NCBI RefSeq assembly: GCF_029350945.1
Contig: NZ_JARKMS010000009.1
Coordinates: 24,431 to 73,115, forward strand
From: Maribacter huludaoensis
GTDB lineage: Bacteria > Bacteroidota > Bacteroidia > Flavobacteriales > Flavobacteriaceae
DNA: 48,685 bases
Direction: 5' to 3'
Of this stretch, positions 35,520 through 46,400 are shown one piece after another. Position 1 is the stretch's first letter. Each line of letters opens with the position of its first letter. The translations under genes and the position numbers were made by a program. The notes under the pieces were generated by a model that saw only the letters and a program-made list of their open reading frames with translations, searched no databases and was not told the DNA's origin.

Positions 35520-36404
35520 ATGGATGATATGACGGCTTGGTTTAAAAGAAAAGAAAAAGGTATACAAACCTCTACCGAAGAAAAGAAAGACACACCAAAA
35601 GGCTTGTGGTACAAATCGCCTACAGGTAAAATTGTTGAGTCAGACGATCTTGCAAAAAACTTTTATGTAAGTCCAGAAGATGATTATCATGTAAGAATTG
35701 GAAGTAAAGAATATTTTGAAATTCTTTTTGACGATAATAAGTTCACGGAACTTGACGAGAAACTTTCTTCCAAAGACCCTTTAAAATTCGAAGACACCAA
35801 AAAATATAGCGAGCGTTTAAAAGCGGCACAGAAAAAAACAGGATTAAAAGATGCTGTTAGAACAGGTTTTGGCAAGTCTTATGGTAAAGACATCGTTATT
35901 TGCTGTATGGATTTTAAATTTATTGGAGGCTCAATGGGTAGTGTTGTAGGTGAAAAAATTGCCCGCGGTATAGATCACGCCATTAAGAAAAAAGTGCCTT
36001 TCATGATGATTTCTAAATCTGGTGGTGCACGTATGATGGAAGCTGCCCTATCATTAATGCAATTGGCTAAGACATCTGCTAAATTGGCTCAATTATCTGA
36101 AGCTGGTTTACCGTACATTTCTTTATGTACAGATCCAACAACGGGTGGTACAACTGCATCGTACGCCATGCTAGGTGATATCAATATTGCAGAGCCAGGT
36201 GCACTTATTGGTTTTGCAGGTCCAAGAATTGTAAAAGATACTACAGGTAAAGATTTACCTGAAGGTTTTCAATCTTCAGAATTTTTATTGGAACACGGCT
36301 TCTTAGATTTCATTTCACATAGAAGAGATTTAAAAAGAAAAGTAAATCTATACATAGATTTAATACAAAATAACCCTGTGAGGGCAGAAAAAGCTTCTGC
36401 TTAG
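35520..36404 (+). CDS. accD: Acetyl-CoA carboxylase carboxyltransferase subunit beta, no zinc ribbon cysteines
   Basis: The protein has 294 residues, the usual length. It is the beta part of the carboxyltransferase that makes malonyl-CoA for fatty-acid synthesis. The catalytic core is intact ([58 protein letters not shown]). The N-terminal zinc ribbon is altered: residues 30-36 read WYKSPTG and 50-54 read VSPED, where E. coli has KCDSCG and VCPKC, so all four cysteines are absent. An ATG at 35529 is an alternative start. Confidence 0.96.
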   Translation: MDDMTAWFKRKEKGIQTSTEEKKDTPKGLWYKSPTGKIVESDDLAKNFYVSPEDDYHVRIGSKEYFEILFDDNKFTELDEKLSSKDPLKFEDTKKYSERLKAAQKKTGLKDAVRTGFGKSYGKDIVICCMDFKFIGGSMGSVVGEKIARGIDHAIKKKVPFMMISKSGGARMMEAALSLMQLAKTSAKLAQLSEAGLPYISLCTDPTTGGTTASYAMLGDINIAEPGALIGFAGPRIVKDTTGKDLPEGFQSSEFLLEHGFLDFISHRRDLKRKVNLYIDLIQNNPVRAEKASA

Positions 36405-36450
36405 TGTAGTAATGAAGAAACGCTTTTATTAATATATTTCGGTAAATTGT

Positions 36451-36490
36451 AAAATGCTCGCCACATCAATTGATTTGGTGAGCATTTTTG
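36451..36490 (+). terminator. Terminator after accD
   Basis: AAATGCTCGCCA and TGGTGAGCATTT pair, with one G-T wobble, around an AT-rich loop, followed by five T. It lies about 50 bases after the accD stop. Confidence 0.8.
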
Positions 36491-36525
36491 ATTATAAAAT
36501 ATACTGCAAATTTCAATAATAATTG

Positions 36526-36533
36526 TATATTTG
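36526..36533 (+). promoter_or_regulatory. Putative -7 promoter element of rpsO
   Basis: TATATTTG matches TAnnTTTG, 54 bases before the rpsO ATG, and lies after the accD terminator. The -33 region is not clear. Confidence 0.5.
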
Positions 36534-36587
36534 CGCCCTGATTAAAAAACAATCACATACATAAAAATCATTTAAAACAATATTGGA

Positions 36588-36857
36588 ATGTATTTATCAA
36601 AAGAAGTAAAAGCCGAAATTTTTAAAAAATACGGCGGTAGTGCAGAAAACACTGGCTCTACAGAAGGACAAATTGCTTTGTTCACACACAGAATCAACCA
36701 CTTGACCGGTCACTTGAAAAAGAATCACAAAGATTACAACACTGAGCGTTCACTTGTAAAATTGGTAGGTAAAAGAAGAAGTCTTTTAGATTACATGATT
36801 AAAAATGATATTGTAAAATACAGAGAGCTTATTAAAGAGCTAGGTATTAGAAAATAA
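36588..36857 (+). CDS. rpsO: 30S ribosomal protein S15
   Basis: The protein has 89 residues, exactly S15 length. It binds 16S rRNA in the platform of the small subunit. Hallmarks are YGGSAENTGSTEGQIALFTHRINHLTGHLK, KDYNTERSLVKLVGKRRSLLDY and YRELIKELGIRK. It precedes pnp, as in many bacteria, but with a full terminator between them. Confidence 0.98.
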   Translation: MYLSKEVKAEIFKKYGGSAENTGSTEGQIALFTHRINHLTGHLKKNHKDYNTERSLVKLVGKRRSLLDYMIKNDIVKYRELIKELGIRK

Positions 36858-36862
36858 TTTTT

Positions 36863-36896
36863 AAAAAGGGGATAGTTAACTATCCCCTTTTTTTTA
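36863..36896 (+). terminator. Terminator after rpsO
   Basis: A perfect 15-base palindromic stem (36863-36877 with 36878-36892) with core GGGGATAG, followed by T residues, five bases after the rpsO stop. With no loop bases left over, the inner pairs must open to form the hairpin turn. Confidence 0.9.
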
Positions 36897-36994
36897 AGTA
36901 CTCCATGCCTTAGGAGTTAAAGCCAAGTATTTTGGCAAAGGCGAACAAAAAGCTACACACGGTTTTTCATTGGTCAACACAACAACACAACAAC

Positions 36995-37020
36995 TCCGAC
37001 CAGAGAAAATTTCAGTCGGA
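36995..37020 (+). promoter_or_regulatory. Hairpin in the pnp leader
   Basis: TCCGAC (36995-37000) pairs with GTCGGA (37015-37020) around a 14-base loop, 48 bases before the pnp start. There is no following T run, so it is not a terminator. It could be a processing or autoregulatory structure, as known for pnp in E. coli; that is inference. Confidence 0.35.
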
Positions 37021-37068
37021 AAGACCATTGTTTAACAAATCTGCATGAGCAGGTTTTAATCGAATTTT

Positions 37069-39285
37069 ATGATTCCAAAAGTATTTAAAGAGGTCATTGA
37101 CCTTGGGGATGGTAGAGAAATTTCTATCGAAACCGGAAAATTGGCAAAACAGGCACACGGTTCTGTTGTTGTACAATCAGGAAAATGTATGTTATTATGT
37201 ACAGTTGTTTCCAACTACAAACAAAGTGATGTGGACTTTCTTCCACTAACGGTAGATTACCGTGAAAAATTTGCTGCTGCAGGTCGCTACCCAGGTGGTT
37301 TCTTTAAAAGAGAAGCAAGACCAAGTGACGGTGAAGTATTGACCATGCGTTTAGTGGATCGTGTACTACGTCCATTATTCCCAAAAGATTATCACTCTGA
37401 AACCCAGGTGATGATTCAATTAATGTCTCATGACGAAGACGTTATGCCAGATGCTATGGCAGGTTTAGCAGCTTCTGCAGCTATTCAATTATCAGATTTC
37501 CCTTTTGAATGTCCAATTTCCGAAGCAAGAGTTGGTCGTGTAAACGGTGAATTCATCATTAACCCAACTAGAGCTCAATTATTAGAATCTGACATTGATA
37601 TGATGATCGGTGCTTCTGCAGATTCTGTGATGATGGTTGAAGGTGAAATGGATGAGATTTCTGAAGAAGAAATGACCGAAGCAATTAAGTTTGCTCATGA
37701 AGCCATTAAAGTACAGTGTGCTGCTCAAGTTAAATTAGCAGAAGCTTTTGGTAAAAAAGAAACACGTGAGTACGAGCCAGAAAGAGAAGATGCTGATTTA
37801 GCTCAGAAAATTCACGACATGGCATATGATAAAGTATATGCTGTTGCACAAGCAGGTTCTGCCAAACATGAACGTAGTGCTGCTTTTGGTGAAATCAAGG
37901 AAGAAATTATCGCTTCTTTTTCTGAAGAAGAGCAAGCAGATTTCGGCGGATTAATTTCTAAATACTACAGCAAAGCTGAAAAAGCAGCTGTTAGAGATTT
38001 AACATTGAATGAAGGTTTGCGTTTAGATGGTCGTAAGACAGATGAGATTAGACCTATTTGGTGTGAGGTAAACTATTTACCTTCTACACACGGTTCTTCT
38101 ATTTTCACACGTGGAGAAACTCAAGCTTTAGCTACGGTTACCTTGGGCACAAGTAGAGAAGCAAACCAAATAGACATGCCATCTTACGAAGGTGAAGAGC
38201 GTTTCTATTTACACTATAACTTCCCTCCTTTTTCAACAGGTGAAGCAAGACCTATTCGTGGAACATCTCGAAGAGAGGTTGGTCACGGTAACTTGGCTCA
38301 ACGTGCATTAAAAGGAATGGTTCCTGAAGATTGTCCTTACACAGTACGTGTAGTATCCGAGATTTTAGAATCTAACGGTTCTTCTTCTATGGCTACTGTT
38401 TGTGCTGGTACCATGGCAATGATGGATGCCGGTGTTCAATTGAAAAAACCAGTTTCAGGTATTGCAATGGGATTGATTACAGATACTGAATCTGGAAAAT
38501 ACGCTGTTCTTTCCGATATCTTAGGTGATGAAGATCACTTAGGTGATATGGACTTTAAAGTAACCGGTACTGCAGATGGTATTACCGCTTGCCAAATGGA
38601 TATTAAAGTAAAAGGATTGTCTTATGAAATTCTTGTAAACGCTTTAAAACAAGCTCGTGACGGTCGTTTACACATTTTAGGTAAAATTACCGAAACTATT
38701 GAAACACCAAATGCAGAGGTTAAGGATCACGCACCTACAATGGTTACTAGACGTATACCTAATGAGTTTATTGGAGCATTGATCGGTCCTGGTGGAAAAG
38801 TAATTCAGGAACTACAAAAAGAAACCGAGACTACAATCGTTATTAATGAAGACCCTGTTACAGAAGAAGGTATTGTTGAAGTACTAGGTGTTGGTAGCAA
38901 AGGTATTGATGCTGTTATGGCAAAAATAGATTCTTTATTATTTAAGCCAGAAGTTGGTAGCGTTTACGAAGTAAAGGTTATTAAAATATTGGACTTTGGT
39001 GCTGTTGTAGAATATACAGACGCGCCAGGTAATGAAGTATTGTTACATGTATCTGAATTGGCATGGGAACGTACAGAAAATGTAACCGATGTTGTGAACA
39101 TGGGTGACGTATTCGATGTGAAGTACTTTGGTATAGACAAACGTACCCGTAAAGAGAAAGTTTCCCGTAAAGCACTTTTACCAAAACCAGAAGGCTTTGT
39201 TGAAAGACCACCACGTGATGATAAACGTAGAGACGACCGTCGTGGAAACGATCGTAATCGCGATAGAAAACCAAGAAGAGATTAA
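37069..39285 (+). CDS. pnp: Polyribonucleotide nucleotidyltransferase (PNPase)
   Basis: The protein has 738 residues. It is a phosphorolytic 3'-5' exoribonuclease of RNA decay. Two RNase PH domains cover about 1-220 and 300-540, joined by a helical linker. A KH domain follows ([20 protein letters not shown], about 563-582), then an S1 domain ([20 protein letters not shown], about 634-653). The C-terminus ends in an Arg/Asp-rich tail ([17 protein letters not shown]) that may bind RNA. It has its own leader hairpin and terminator. Confidence 0.98.
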   Translation: MIPKVFKEVIDLGDGREISIETGKLAKQAHGSVVVQSGKCMLLCTVVSNYKQSDVDFLPLTVDYREKFAAAGRYPGGFFKREARPSDGEVLTMRLVDRVLRPLFPKDYHSETQVMIQLMSHDEDVMPDAMAGLAASAAIQLSDFPFECPISEARVGRVNGEFIINPTRAQLLESDIDMMIGASADSVMMVEGEMDEISEEEMTEAIKFAHEAIKVQCAAQVKLAEAFGKKETREYEPEREDADLAQKIHDMAYDKVYAVAQAGSAKHERSAAFGEIKEEIIASFSEEEQADFGGLISKYYSKAEKAAVRDLTLNEGLRLDGRKTDEIRPIWCEVNYLPSTHGSSIFTRGETQALATVTLGTSREANQIDMPSYEGEERFYLHYNFPPFSTGEARPIRGTSRREVGHGNLAQRALKGMVPEDCPYTVRVVSEILESNGSSSMATVCAGTMAMMDAGVQLKKPVSGIAMGLITDTESGKYAVLSDILGDEDHLGDMDFKVTGTADGITACQMDIKVKGLSYEILVNALKQARDGRLHILGKITETIETPNAEVKDHAPTMVTRRIPNEFIGALIGPGGKVIQELQKETETTIVINEDPVTEEGIVEVLGVGSKGIDAVMAKIDSLLFKPEVGSVYEVKVIKILDFGAVVEYTDAPGNEVLLHVSELAWERTENVTDVVNMGDVFDVKYFGIDKRTRKEKVSRKALLPKPEGFVERPPRDDKRRDDRRGNDRNRDRKPRRD

Positions 39286-39305
39286 CTCTTTGTAAGTTTA
39301 TTCTT

Positions 39306-39337
39306 AAAGCCTCGACTAATCAGTCGAGGCTTTTTTT
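39306..39337 (+). terminator. Terminator after pnp
   Basis: AAAGCCTCGACT (39306-39317) pairs with AGTCGAGGCTTT (39322-39333) around a four-base loop, followed by a T run. Confidence 0.92.
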
Positions 39338-39444
39338 ATGTAGTTCAACGGAAAAATGAACTTTTTTTTATTGAATTGTAACATTCGGAAGATTTTTTCG
39401 TATAAGTATATGCAGTCTATGCAAATTGAACTTAATTTATTTTA

Positions 39445-40308
39445 ATGAGACAGCTTAAGATTACAAAACAGGTCACCAATAGAGAGACCGCATCTTTGGA
39501 CAAGTACTTACAAGAAATTGGAAAAGTGGACTTGATTACCGCTGATGAAGAAGTAGAGTTGGCACAACGCATCAAGGCAGGCGACCAGATCGCTCTTGAA
39601 AAACTTACCAAAGCCAACCTCAGATTCGTGGTGTCAGTTGCCAAGCAGTACCAAAACCAAGGACTTACTTTACCGGATTTGATTAACGAGGGAAACCTTG
39701 GTCTAATCAAAGCTGCACAGCGTTTTGACGAAACGCGGGGATTTAAATTTATCTCCTACGCCGTATGGTGGATCCGTCAATCTATATTACAAGCTTTGGC
39801 AGAACAATCTCGTATCGTTCGTTTGCCATTGAACAAAATTGGCTCTATCAATAAGATCAACAAAACTTTTGCCTTTCTAGAGCAAGCACATGAAAGAATG
39901 CCTTCTCCAGAAGAAATTGCAAAAGAGTTGGATATGACCGTTGATGATGTAAAACAATCATTAAAAAACTCAGGTAGACACGTATCTATGGATGCTCCTC
40001 TAATTGATGGTGAAGATTCTAACCTTTACGATGTACTTCGTAGTGGTGAGTCTCCAAACCCGGATAAAGAACTGCTACATGAGTCTTTACGTACAGAAAT
40101 TGAGCGTGCTTTAGAAACATTGACACCACGTGAAGCTGATGTTATTCGTTTGTATTTTGGTCTTGCTAATCAGCATTCCATGACTTTAGAAGAAATTGGT
40201 GAAACTTTTGACCTTACTAGAGAAAGAGTTCGTCAAATTAAAGAAAAAGCGATCAGACGATTAAAGCATACGTCTAGAAGTAAAATATTAAAAACGTATT
40301 TGGGTTAA
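39445..40308 (+). CDS. rpoD: Primary sigma factor RpoD, short Bacteroidota type
   Basis: The protein has 287 residues, half the E. coli size, as is usual for the Bacteroidota housekeeping sigma, which lacks region 1.1 and the non-conserved insert. Region 1.2 is at about 16-48, region 2 ([37 protein letters not shown]) at about 58-95 with [10 protein letters not shown] for -7 recognition, and region 4.2 ([28 protein letters not shown]) near the C-terminus. It should recognise the TTG/TAnnTTTG promoters seen across this window. Confidence 0.96.
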   Translation: MRQLKITKQVTNRETASLDKYLQEIGKVDLITADEEVELAQRIKAGDQIALEKLTKANLRFVVSVAKQYQNQGLTLPDLINEGNLGLIKAAQRFDETRGFKFISYAVWWIRQSILQALAEQSRIVRLPLNKIGSINKINKTFAFLEQAHERMPSPEEIAKELDMTVDDVKQSLKNSGRHVSMDAPLIDGEDSNLYDVLRSGESPNPDKELLHESLRTEIERALETLTPREADVIRLYFGLANQHSMTLEEIGETFDLTRERVRQIKEKAIRRLKHTSRSKILKTYLG

Positions 40309-40436
40309 AAATCCTTAGCGTTAAAGCTATAAAAATTACATGTTAAATATTCCTCAAATTGGTAATATGGCATATTAATTGTAATTTTAACGGTAACAAC
40401 AGTTTATCATGACTGTTCGTTTTTTGATTGATGAAT

Positions 40437-40466
40437 AAACTCCGGCTGATTACCGGAGTTTTTTCA
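40437..40466 (+). terminator. Terminator after rpoD
   Basis: AAACTCCGG (40437-40445) pairs with CCGGAGTTT (40453-40461) around a seven-base loop, then T residues. It is about 130 bases after the rpoD stop; I see no gene in the stretch between. Confidence 0.85.
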
Positions 40467-40541
40467 TTTATAATAGTTTTATAATTCACCTTCTAAAAAT
40501 TACCCCTTGTAAGATTCTTAACTATCTTAGAAGCTTACACC

Positions 40542-42530
40542 ATGCTAATGAGGCACATATTACTAATTCTTATAATTCTACTATTGTTTAATTCGTGTAA
40601 AATATCTAACAACACCAAAGAATATAACAGGTACACTACGCCTGTTGATGAAAATCTCTGGGTTACCTATGGTAAAAATTCCACTTCATTTAAACTATGG
40701 TCCCCAAACGCAGAAGAAGTAGTATTAAGATTATTTAAAAAAGGTAATGATGTGGAAGCTTTTGAGATATATTCCCTTAAAAAGTCAACCACTGGTGTAT
40801 GGCATATAGCAATTCAAGGAGATTTGAATGGAACATACTACACTTACCAAGTAAAAAACAACAATAAATGGTTAGATGAAACTCCCGGTATATATGCAAA
40901 AGCAGTAGGTGTTAACGGCAATAGAGCCATGGTGATAAATATGGAATCCACTAATCCTATTGGGTGGCACAATGATCGTGCTCCTCTGTTAAAACAACCA
41001 AACAAAGCCATTATTTATGAGCTACATGTACGTGATATGACCATACACCCACAATCTGGTTCATTCTATCCGGGTAAATATTTAGGGTTAACCGAAAAAG
41101 GTACCACTGCAAATAATAATGTATCCACAGGTATTGACCATTTAAAGGAACTAGGTATTACACATGTGCATCTTTTACCCTCTTTTGATCACTATTCTAT
41201 TGATGAAACAAATTTAGATTCTCCACAATTTAATTGGGGATATGACCCAAATAATTATAACGTTCCAGAAGGTTCATTTTCAACAGATCCATTTAATGCG
41301 GAAGTACGTATTAAGGAATTTAAACAAATGATCAAATCTTTCCATGACAATGGCATAGGTGTAATTATGGACGTTGTTTACAACCATACGGGCAGAACCG
41401 ATACTTCTAATTTTAATCTTGAAGTTCCCGGTTATTATTACAGACATTGGCAAGACGGATCTTATTCAGATGCCGCTGCCTGCGGTAATGAAACTGCTTC
41501 TGAACTTAGTATGATGCGCAAATTCATGATAGAATCTGTCACCTATTGGACCAAAGAATATCATATTGATGGTTTTAGGTTCGATTTAATGGGCATTCAT
41601 GACATTGAGACCATGAATAATATTGCTGATGCCGTTCTAAAATTAAACCCTGATGCATTACTTTACGGTGAAGGGTGGACCGCAGGAGATTCTCCTTTAC
41701 CGGAAGAAAAGCGTGCTCTTAAAAAACACATGCAACAATTACCAAAAATTGCAGCTTTTAATGACGATTTGCGTGATGGACTAAAAGGGTCTGTTTTTGA
41801 TGACCAGAGTTTAGGTTTCGTAAGTGGTGCCAAGAATAAACAAGAGTCCATAAAATTTGGAATTGTAGGAGCTATTCAGCATCCTGATGTCAACTACGAT
41901 AGTGTAAATTATTCCAATACCCCTTGGACCAATGAACCTTGGCAATCTATAAATTATGTCTCTTGCCATGACAACCACACACTTTTTGACAAACTGAAAA
42001 TTTCAAGACCAGATGCTGACGTAGAAACGTTAATAGCAATGGATAAATTAGCGAATGCCATTGTACTGACCTCACAAGGCACTCCGTTTCTACATGCCGG
42101 TGTAGAAATGCTACGTACTAAAAATGGGGAACATAATTCCTATAACTTGCCAGACAGCATTAATCAAATTAACTGGAATTGGAAAATTGAGTATAAGGAA
42201 GTGTTCAAATACTACAAAAACTTAATTCGCTTACGAAAAGAGCATCCTGCATTTCATATTTCCAATGCAAACGAAGTTCGCGAAAAAGTAAAATTCCAAC
42301 AGACCAATGATAGCCTTGTTTCTTTCATTATAGATCAGAATGTAAACAATGACAATTGGCAGAAAATACTGATCATTTATAACGCATCAAACAAAAAAAT
42401 AGATTATAAAATTGAAGGCGTTTGGCATAAAGCCGTTTCAGGTAGTACCTTTGACTTTGAAGGCTTACAATTAGTAAAAGATACCATTCAGGTTCCTGCA
42501 CTTTCCATGTACGTTGCCTTTCAAAAATGA
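40542..42530 (+). CDS. pulA: Type I pullulanase, lipoprotein (GH13)
   Basis: The protein has 662 residues and cleaves alpha-1,6 links in pullulan, glycogen or starch fragments. The leader ends LLLFNSC (Cys19), so it is a lipoprotein of the periplasm or cell surface. A CBM48-like N-terminal domain (about 35-135) is followed by the GH13 barrel. The pullulanase signature NWGYDP is at 231-236. Catalytic residues are Asp348 (DGFRFDLMG), Glu377 (LLYGEGW) and Asp477 (SCHDNHT). No SusC/SusD pair or other glycan enzyme is adjacent. Confidence 0.94.
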   Translation: MLMRHILLILIILLLFNSCKISNNTKEYNRYTTPVDENLWVTYGKNSTSFKLWSPNAEEVVLRLFKKGNDVEAFEIYSLKKSTTGVWHIAIQGDLNGTYYTYQVKNNNKWLDETPGIYAKAVGVNGNRAMVINMESTNPIGWHNDRAPLLKQPNKAIIYELHVRDMTIHPQSGSFYPGKYLGLTEKGTTANNNVSTGIDHLKELGITHVHLLPSFDHYSIDETNLDSPQFNWGYDPNNYNVPEGSFSTDPFNAEVRIKEFKQMIKSFHDNGIGVIMDVVYNHTGRTDTSNFNLEVPGYYYRHWQDGSYSDAAACGNETASELSMMRKFMIESVTYWTKEYHIDGFRFDLMGIHDIETMNNIADAVLKLNPDALLYGEGWTAGDSPLPEEKRALKKHMQQLPKIAAFNDDLRDGLKGSVFDDQSLGFVSGAKNKQESIKFGIVGAIQHPDVNYDSVNYSNTPWTNEPWQSINYVSCHDNHTLFDKLKISRPDADVETLIAMDKLANAIVLTSQGTPFLHAGVEMLRTKNGEHNSYNLPDSINQINWNWKIEYKEVFKYYKNLIRLRKEHPAFHISNANEVREKVKFQQTNDSLVSFIIDQNVNNDNWQKILIIYNASNKKIDYKIEGVWHKAVSGSTFDFEGLQLVKDTIQVPALSMYVAFQK

Positions 42531-42557
42531 GTATTATTTGTAATATAATCCAATCAT

Positions 42558-42782
42558 ATGAGTTCAGATTCTCAGCCCAATAACCCACTTCACGGTGTAA
42601 AGCTCGTGACCATTTTAGAAGAACTTACAGAGAAATACTCTTGGGAAGATTTAGCAGGACAAGTAAATATCAATTGTTTTAAAAGTAACCCTTCTATAAA
42701 ATCAAGTTTAAAGTTTTTACGTAGAACTCCATGGGCCAGAGAAAAAGTAGAACATTTATACTTACAATCCTTTAAAAAATAA
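42558..42782 (+). CDS. VF530-family small DNA-binding-like protein (DUF2132)
   Basis: The protein has 74 residues. [33 protein letters not shown] and [24 protein letters not shown] match the VF530 family, a small helical fold that has been suggested to bind DNA. The function is not established. Its TAA stop shares one base with the trmL ATG (TAATG), so translation is coupled. Confidence 0.88.
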   Translation: MSSDSQPNNPLHGVKLVTILEELTEKYSWEDLAGQVNINCFKSNPSIKSSLKFLRRTPWAREKVEHLYLQSFKK

Positions 42783-43234
42783 TGGGCTTTCATATTGTAC
42801 TTATAGAACCTGAAATTCCTAACAACACTGGTAATATTGGCAGATTGGCACTTGGCACCGGTTCTACCTTACATTTGGTTAAACCTTTTGGTTTTGAGCT
42901 AAGCGATAAACGATTAAAAAGAGCGGGGCTAGATTATTGGCAACATCTTAATGTGGTCATGTATGAAAACGTAGATGCGTTTTTCAAAGAACATGATGAC
43001 AAAAAAATGATTTTCTTCTCTGCTACCGCAACCAAAAATCATTGGGAAATTGATTTTGAAGATGACATGTTCTTAGTTTTTGGAAAAGAATCTGTTGGGC
43101 TACCTAAGACCTTATTAAACAAACATCAAGAAAACACGGTTAAGATACCATTATACAGTACACATATTAGAAGTCTTAATTTGGCAAATGCTGTTGCTAT
43201 TTCTATTTATGAAGGTTTAAGACAAATCAGCTAA
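42782..43234 (+). CDS. trmL: tRNA (cytidine/uridine-34-2'-O)-methyltransferase
   Basis: The protein has 150 residues, the minimal SPOUT domain without extra RNA-binding parts, as in TrmL. It methylates the wobble ribose of certain leucine tRNAs. The motifs are IEPEIPNNTGNIGRLALG (8-25), FGKESVGLP (about 101-109) and IPLYSTHIRSLNLANAVAISIYE (about 120-142), which form the SAM-binding knot. It overlaps the upstream VF530 gene by one base. Confidence 0.94.
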   Translation: MGFHIVLIEPEIPNNTGNIGRLALGTGSTLHLVKPFGFELSDKRLKRAGLDYWQHLNVVMYENVDAFFKEHDDKKMIFFSATATKNHWEIDFEDDMFLVFGKESVGLPKTLLNKHQENTVKIPLYSTHIRSLNLANAVAISIYEGLRQIS

Positions 43235-43480
43235 AGCCCGCTCGACTTTACTTTTCAGAGCTGTTTTTTATAAAAAACTACATCATATTCCCTGCATATA
43301 CATTTGATAAAATAAGCACTTCATTTTTAGAATATTCTAAAGCAAAACGGCGTAATAATCGCTTATCGCATTAATAGGATTCACAAGTCGTTAAAATTTT
43401 CCTTTACCCAATTATTCGCAGATTAAATGCTTATTTTCAAGCAACCAATTATTCAAATTATCCACCAAACAACGACTCTT

Positions 43481-46400
43481 ATGACCTCGAAAATTTCGGC
43501 AATTGTTGTCCTTTTATTTTATTCCTTTACCTACACTGTATTTGCCCAGAAAAAGAAAGCAAAAAATAATACTCAAGATGTTGTAATCGACAAAGCTTTC
43601 TATGAAAATTTGGAATGGCGAAATATTGGCCCCGTACGTGGAGGTCGATCGCTTGGTTCTACGGGCAGCCCTAGCAGACCTAATGAGTATTATTTTGGAG
43701 CAACGGGCGGCGGATTATGGAAAACCACTGATGGTGGTAACGAATGGGAACCTGTTACGGACGGGCAAATAACCAGCTCTTCCGTTGGTGCGGTTGCAGT
43801 TGCCGAAACCAACCCAGATATTGTTTATATAGGCATGGGAGAAGTTCAATTGCGCGGAAGTATTACTCAAGGTGATGGTGTTTACAAATCTACTGATGCC
43901 GGTAAAACTTGGGAACACTTAGGTCTTGAAGAAACCCAAGCTGTTTCAAGAATCAGAATACACCCCACAAATGAGAATATTGTTTTTGTAGCGGCATTGG
44001 GCCACCCGTATGGCGACAATGAAGAAAGGGGTGTTTTTAAAAGTATAGATGGTGGAAAAACATGGAAGAAAACTTTATATGTTAGCGATAAGGCGGGTGC
44101 TGTAGATTTAATTATAGACCGTAACAACCCAAATGTTTTATACGCCAGCACTTGGCAGGTGCAACGCAAAGCTTGGAAAATGTGGGGCGGTGGCCCGGAT
44201 TGTAAACTATGGAAATCTACCGATGGCGGAGAAACCTGGAATGATCTGTCTAATAACCCCGGTATGCCCGCAGGACCGTTAGGTAAAATTGGTGTAACGG
44301 TATCCCCTGCAGATTCTAACCGTGTATGGGCCATTGTAGAGGCTAATGAAGGTGGTGTTTTTAGATCGGACGATGCCGGTAAAACATGGATCAAAACCAA
44401 TGACGAAAGAAAACTAAGACAACGCGCATTTTACTATTCTAGAATTTACGCCGACCCTGTTGATAAAGAAACCGTATACGGACTCAATGTTGATTTTTGG
44501 AAGTCTACGGATGGTGGGGTAACTTTTGATACTGAAATTAAAGTTCCTCATGGTGACAATCATGATCTTTGGATAGACCCTAACGATCCTAACAGAATGA
44601 TCTCTTCAAACGATGGCGGTGGCGTGGTAAGTATCAACGGTGGTAAATCATGGACAGAGGAAGATTACACCACAACACAGTTATATCACGTAATGACCAC
44701 AAACGATGTACCTTACCATGTGGCTGGTGCTCAACAAGATAATAGTACCATTGCCGTACCAAGTGATGGCTGGGGCCATATGCAGGCAAGAGGTCAAGGG
44801 GATGGTTGGGCATATGCCGTAGGTGGCGGCGAAAGCGGGTGGATCACCCAACACCCAACCAACTTGGATATATTTTATGCAGGTAGCCAAGGCGCACTCC
44901 TAACTAGGTATGATCGTAGTAACGGGCAATCTAGGGATATACAGGTGTATCCACGGTTTTTCTCTGGTGAACCGGCAAGCGCTTTGCCAGAACGTTGGCA
45001 ATGGACCTTCCCTATTATGTTTGCGCCACAAGATGAAAACGTAATGTTTACGTGCTCCCAACATGTTTGGAAAACAACCGATGATGGTCAATCTTGGGAA
45101 AAAATAAGTCCTGATCTTACCTATGCAGAACCATCCACTTTAGGAAAGACCGGAGGTATCATTACCATGGATATGAACGGTCCTGAAATTTACGCAACCG
45201 TATTTGCACTTGCCCCATCTAATCATGACATTAATACCATATGGGCAGGATCAGATGATGGAAAAATACATATTACAAGAGACGGTGGCAAAAATTGGTC
45301 AGATATTACACCAAAAGAATTACCTAAATTTTCAAGGGTAAGTATTATTGACGAATCTCTTCACAATCCTGGTACGCTTTACGTAGCAGCCAATAGATAC
45401 CAAGTAGACGACAGGCAACCCTATGTATTTAAAACCCATGATTATGGTAAAACTTGGACTAAAATTATTAATGGTATTGCAGACGGGCATTTTGCAAGAG
45501 CTGTTCGTGAAGATCCAGTAAGGGAGGGACTTTTATTTTTAGCAACGGAACATGGCGTATATTTCTCTATGAACGATGGCGAACTTTGGCAAAGCCTTCA
45601 ACTTAAATTACCAGATACACCGGTAAGAGATTTGGTAGTTAAAGACTATGATGTTGTTCTTGGTACTCACGGAAGAGGCTTCTGGATTTTAGATGATATT
45701 CAACCCCTAAGACAGTATTCCCCAGAAATGGTTGAACAAGAAGCTATTCTTTTTAAACCTACCAACGCTATCAGAGGTGTCACCGATGCTTCTATTCAGT
45801 ATTATCTTAAAGAAGAAAAAGATACCATCACCTTTGAAATTTTCGACGCAAATGACAAATTGATCAACACCTTTACCGGTAGCAAACCAAAATACGAAGT
45901 AGACCCTAATTTACCCTATTGGCTAAAAGGAGGCTCTACAAAGCCAACCACCGCAAAAGGGATAAACACGTTCACCTGGGATATGAGATACACAGGAGCT
46001 ACAACATTTGACGGAATGATTATTTGGAGCGCAAGACCTGCCAGAGGTCCAAAAGCACCCATAGGTTTTTACAAGGTTAAAATGAAGTCCGGAAATTATG
46101 AGCAAACCTATTCGTTCAATATAGAAATGGACCCAAATCTAAAAGGCATTACAAAAGAAGATTTGGATGAGCAATTTGAGCTTTCCAATAAAATTATGGA
46201 AAAAACCTCTATTGCTAATGAAACGGTAATCAAAATACGTGATATCAAAAAGCAACTTCACGATGCTAAAGATGATATTGAAGCTACTGATTATGAAACG
46301 ATTGTAACGCCATTTCTAGGTGAGATTACTGAAGTTGAAGAAGCTCTTTACCAAGTTAAAAATCAATCTGGTCAAGATCCTTTGAACTTCCCAATTAAAC

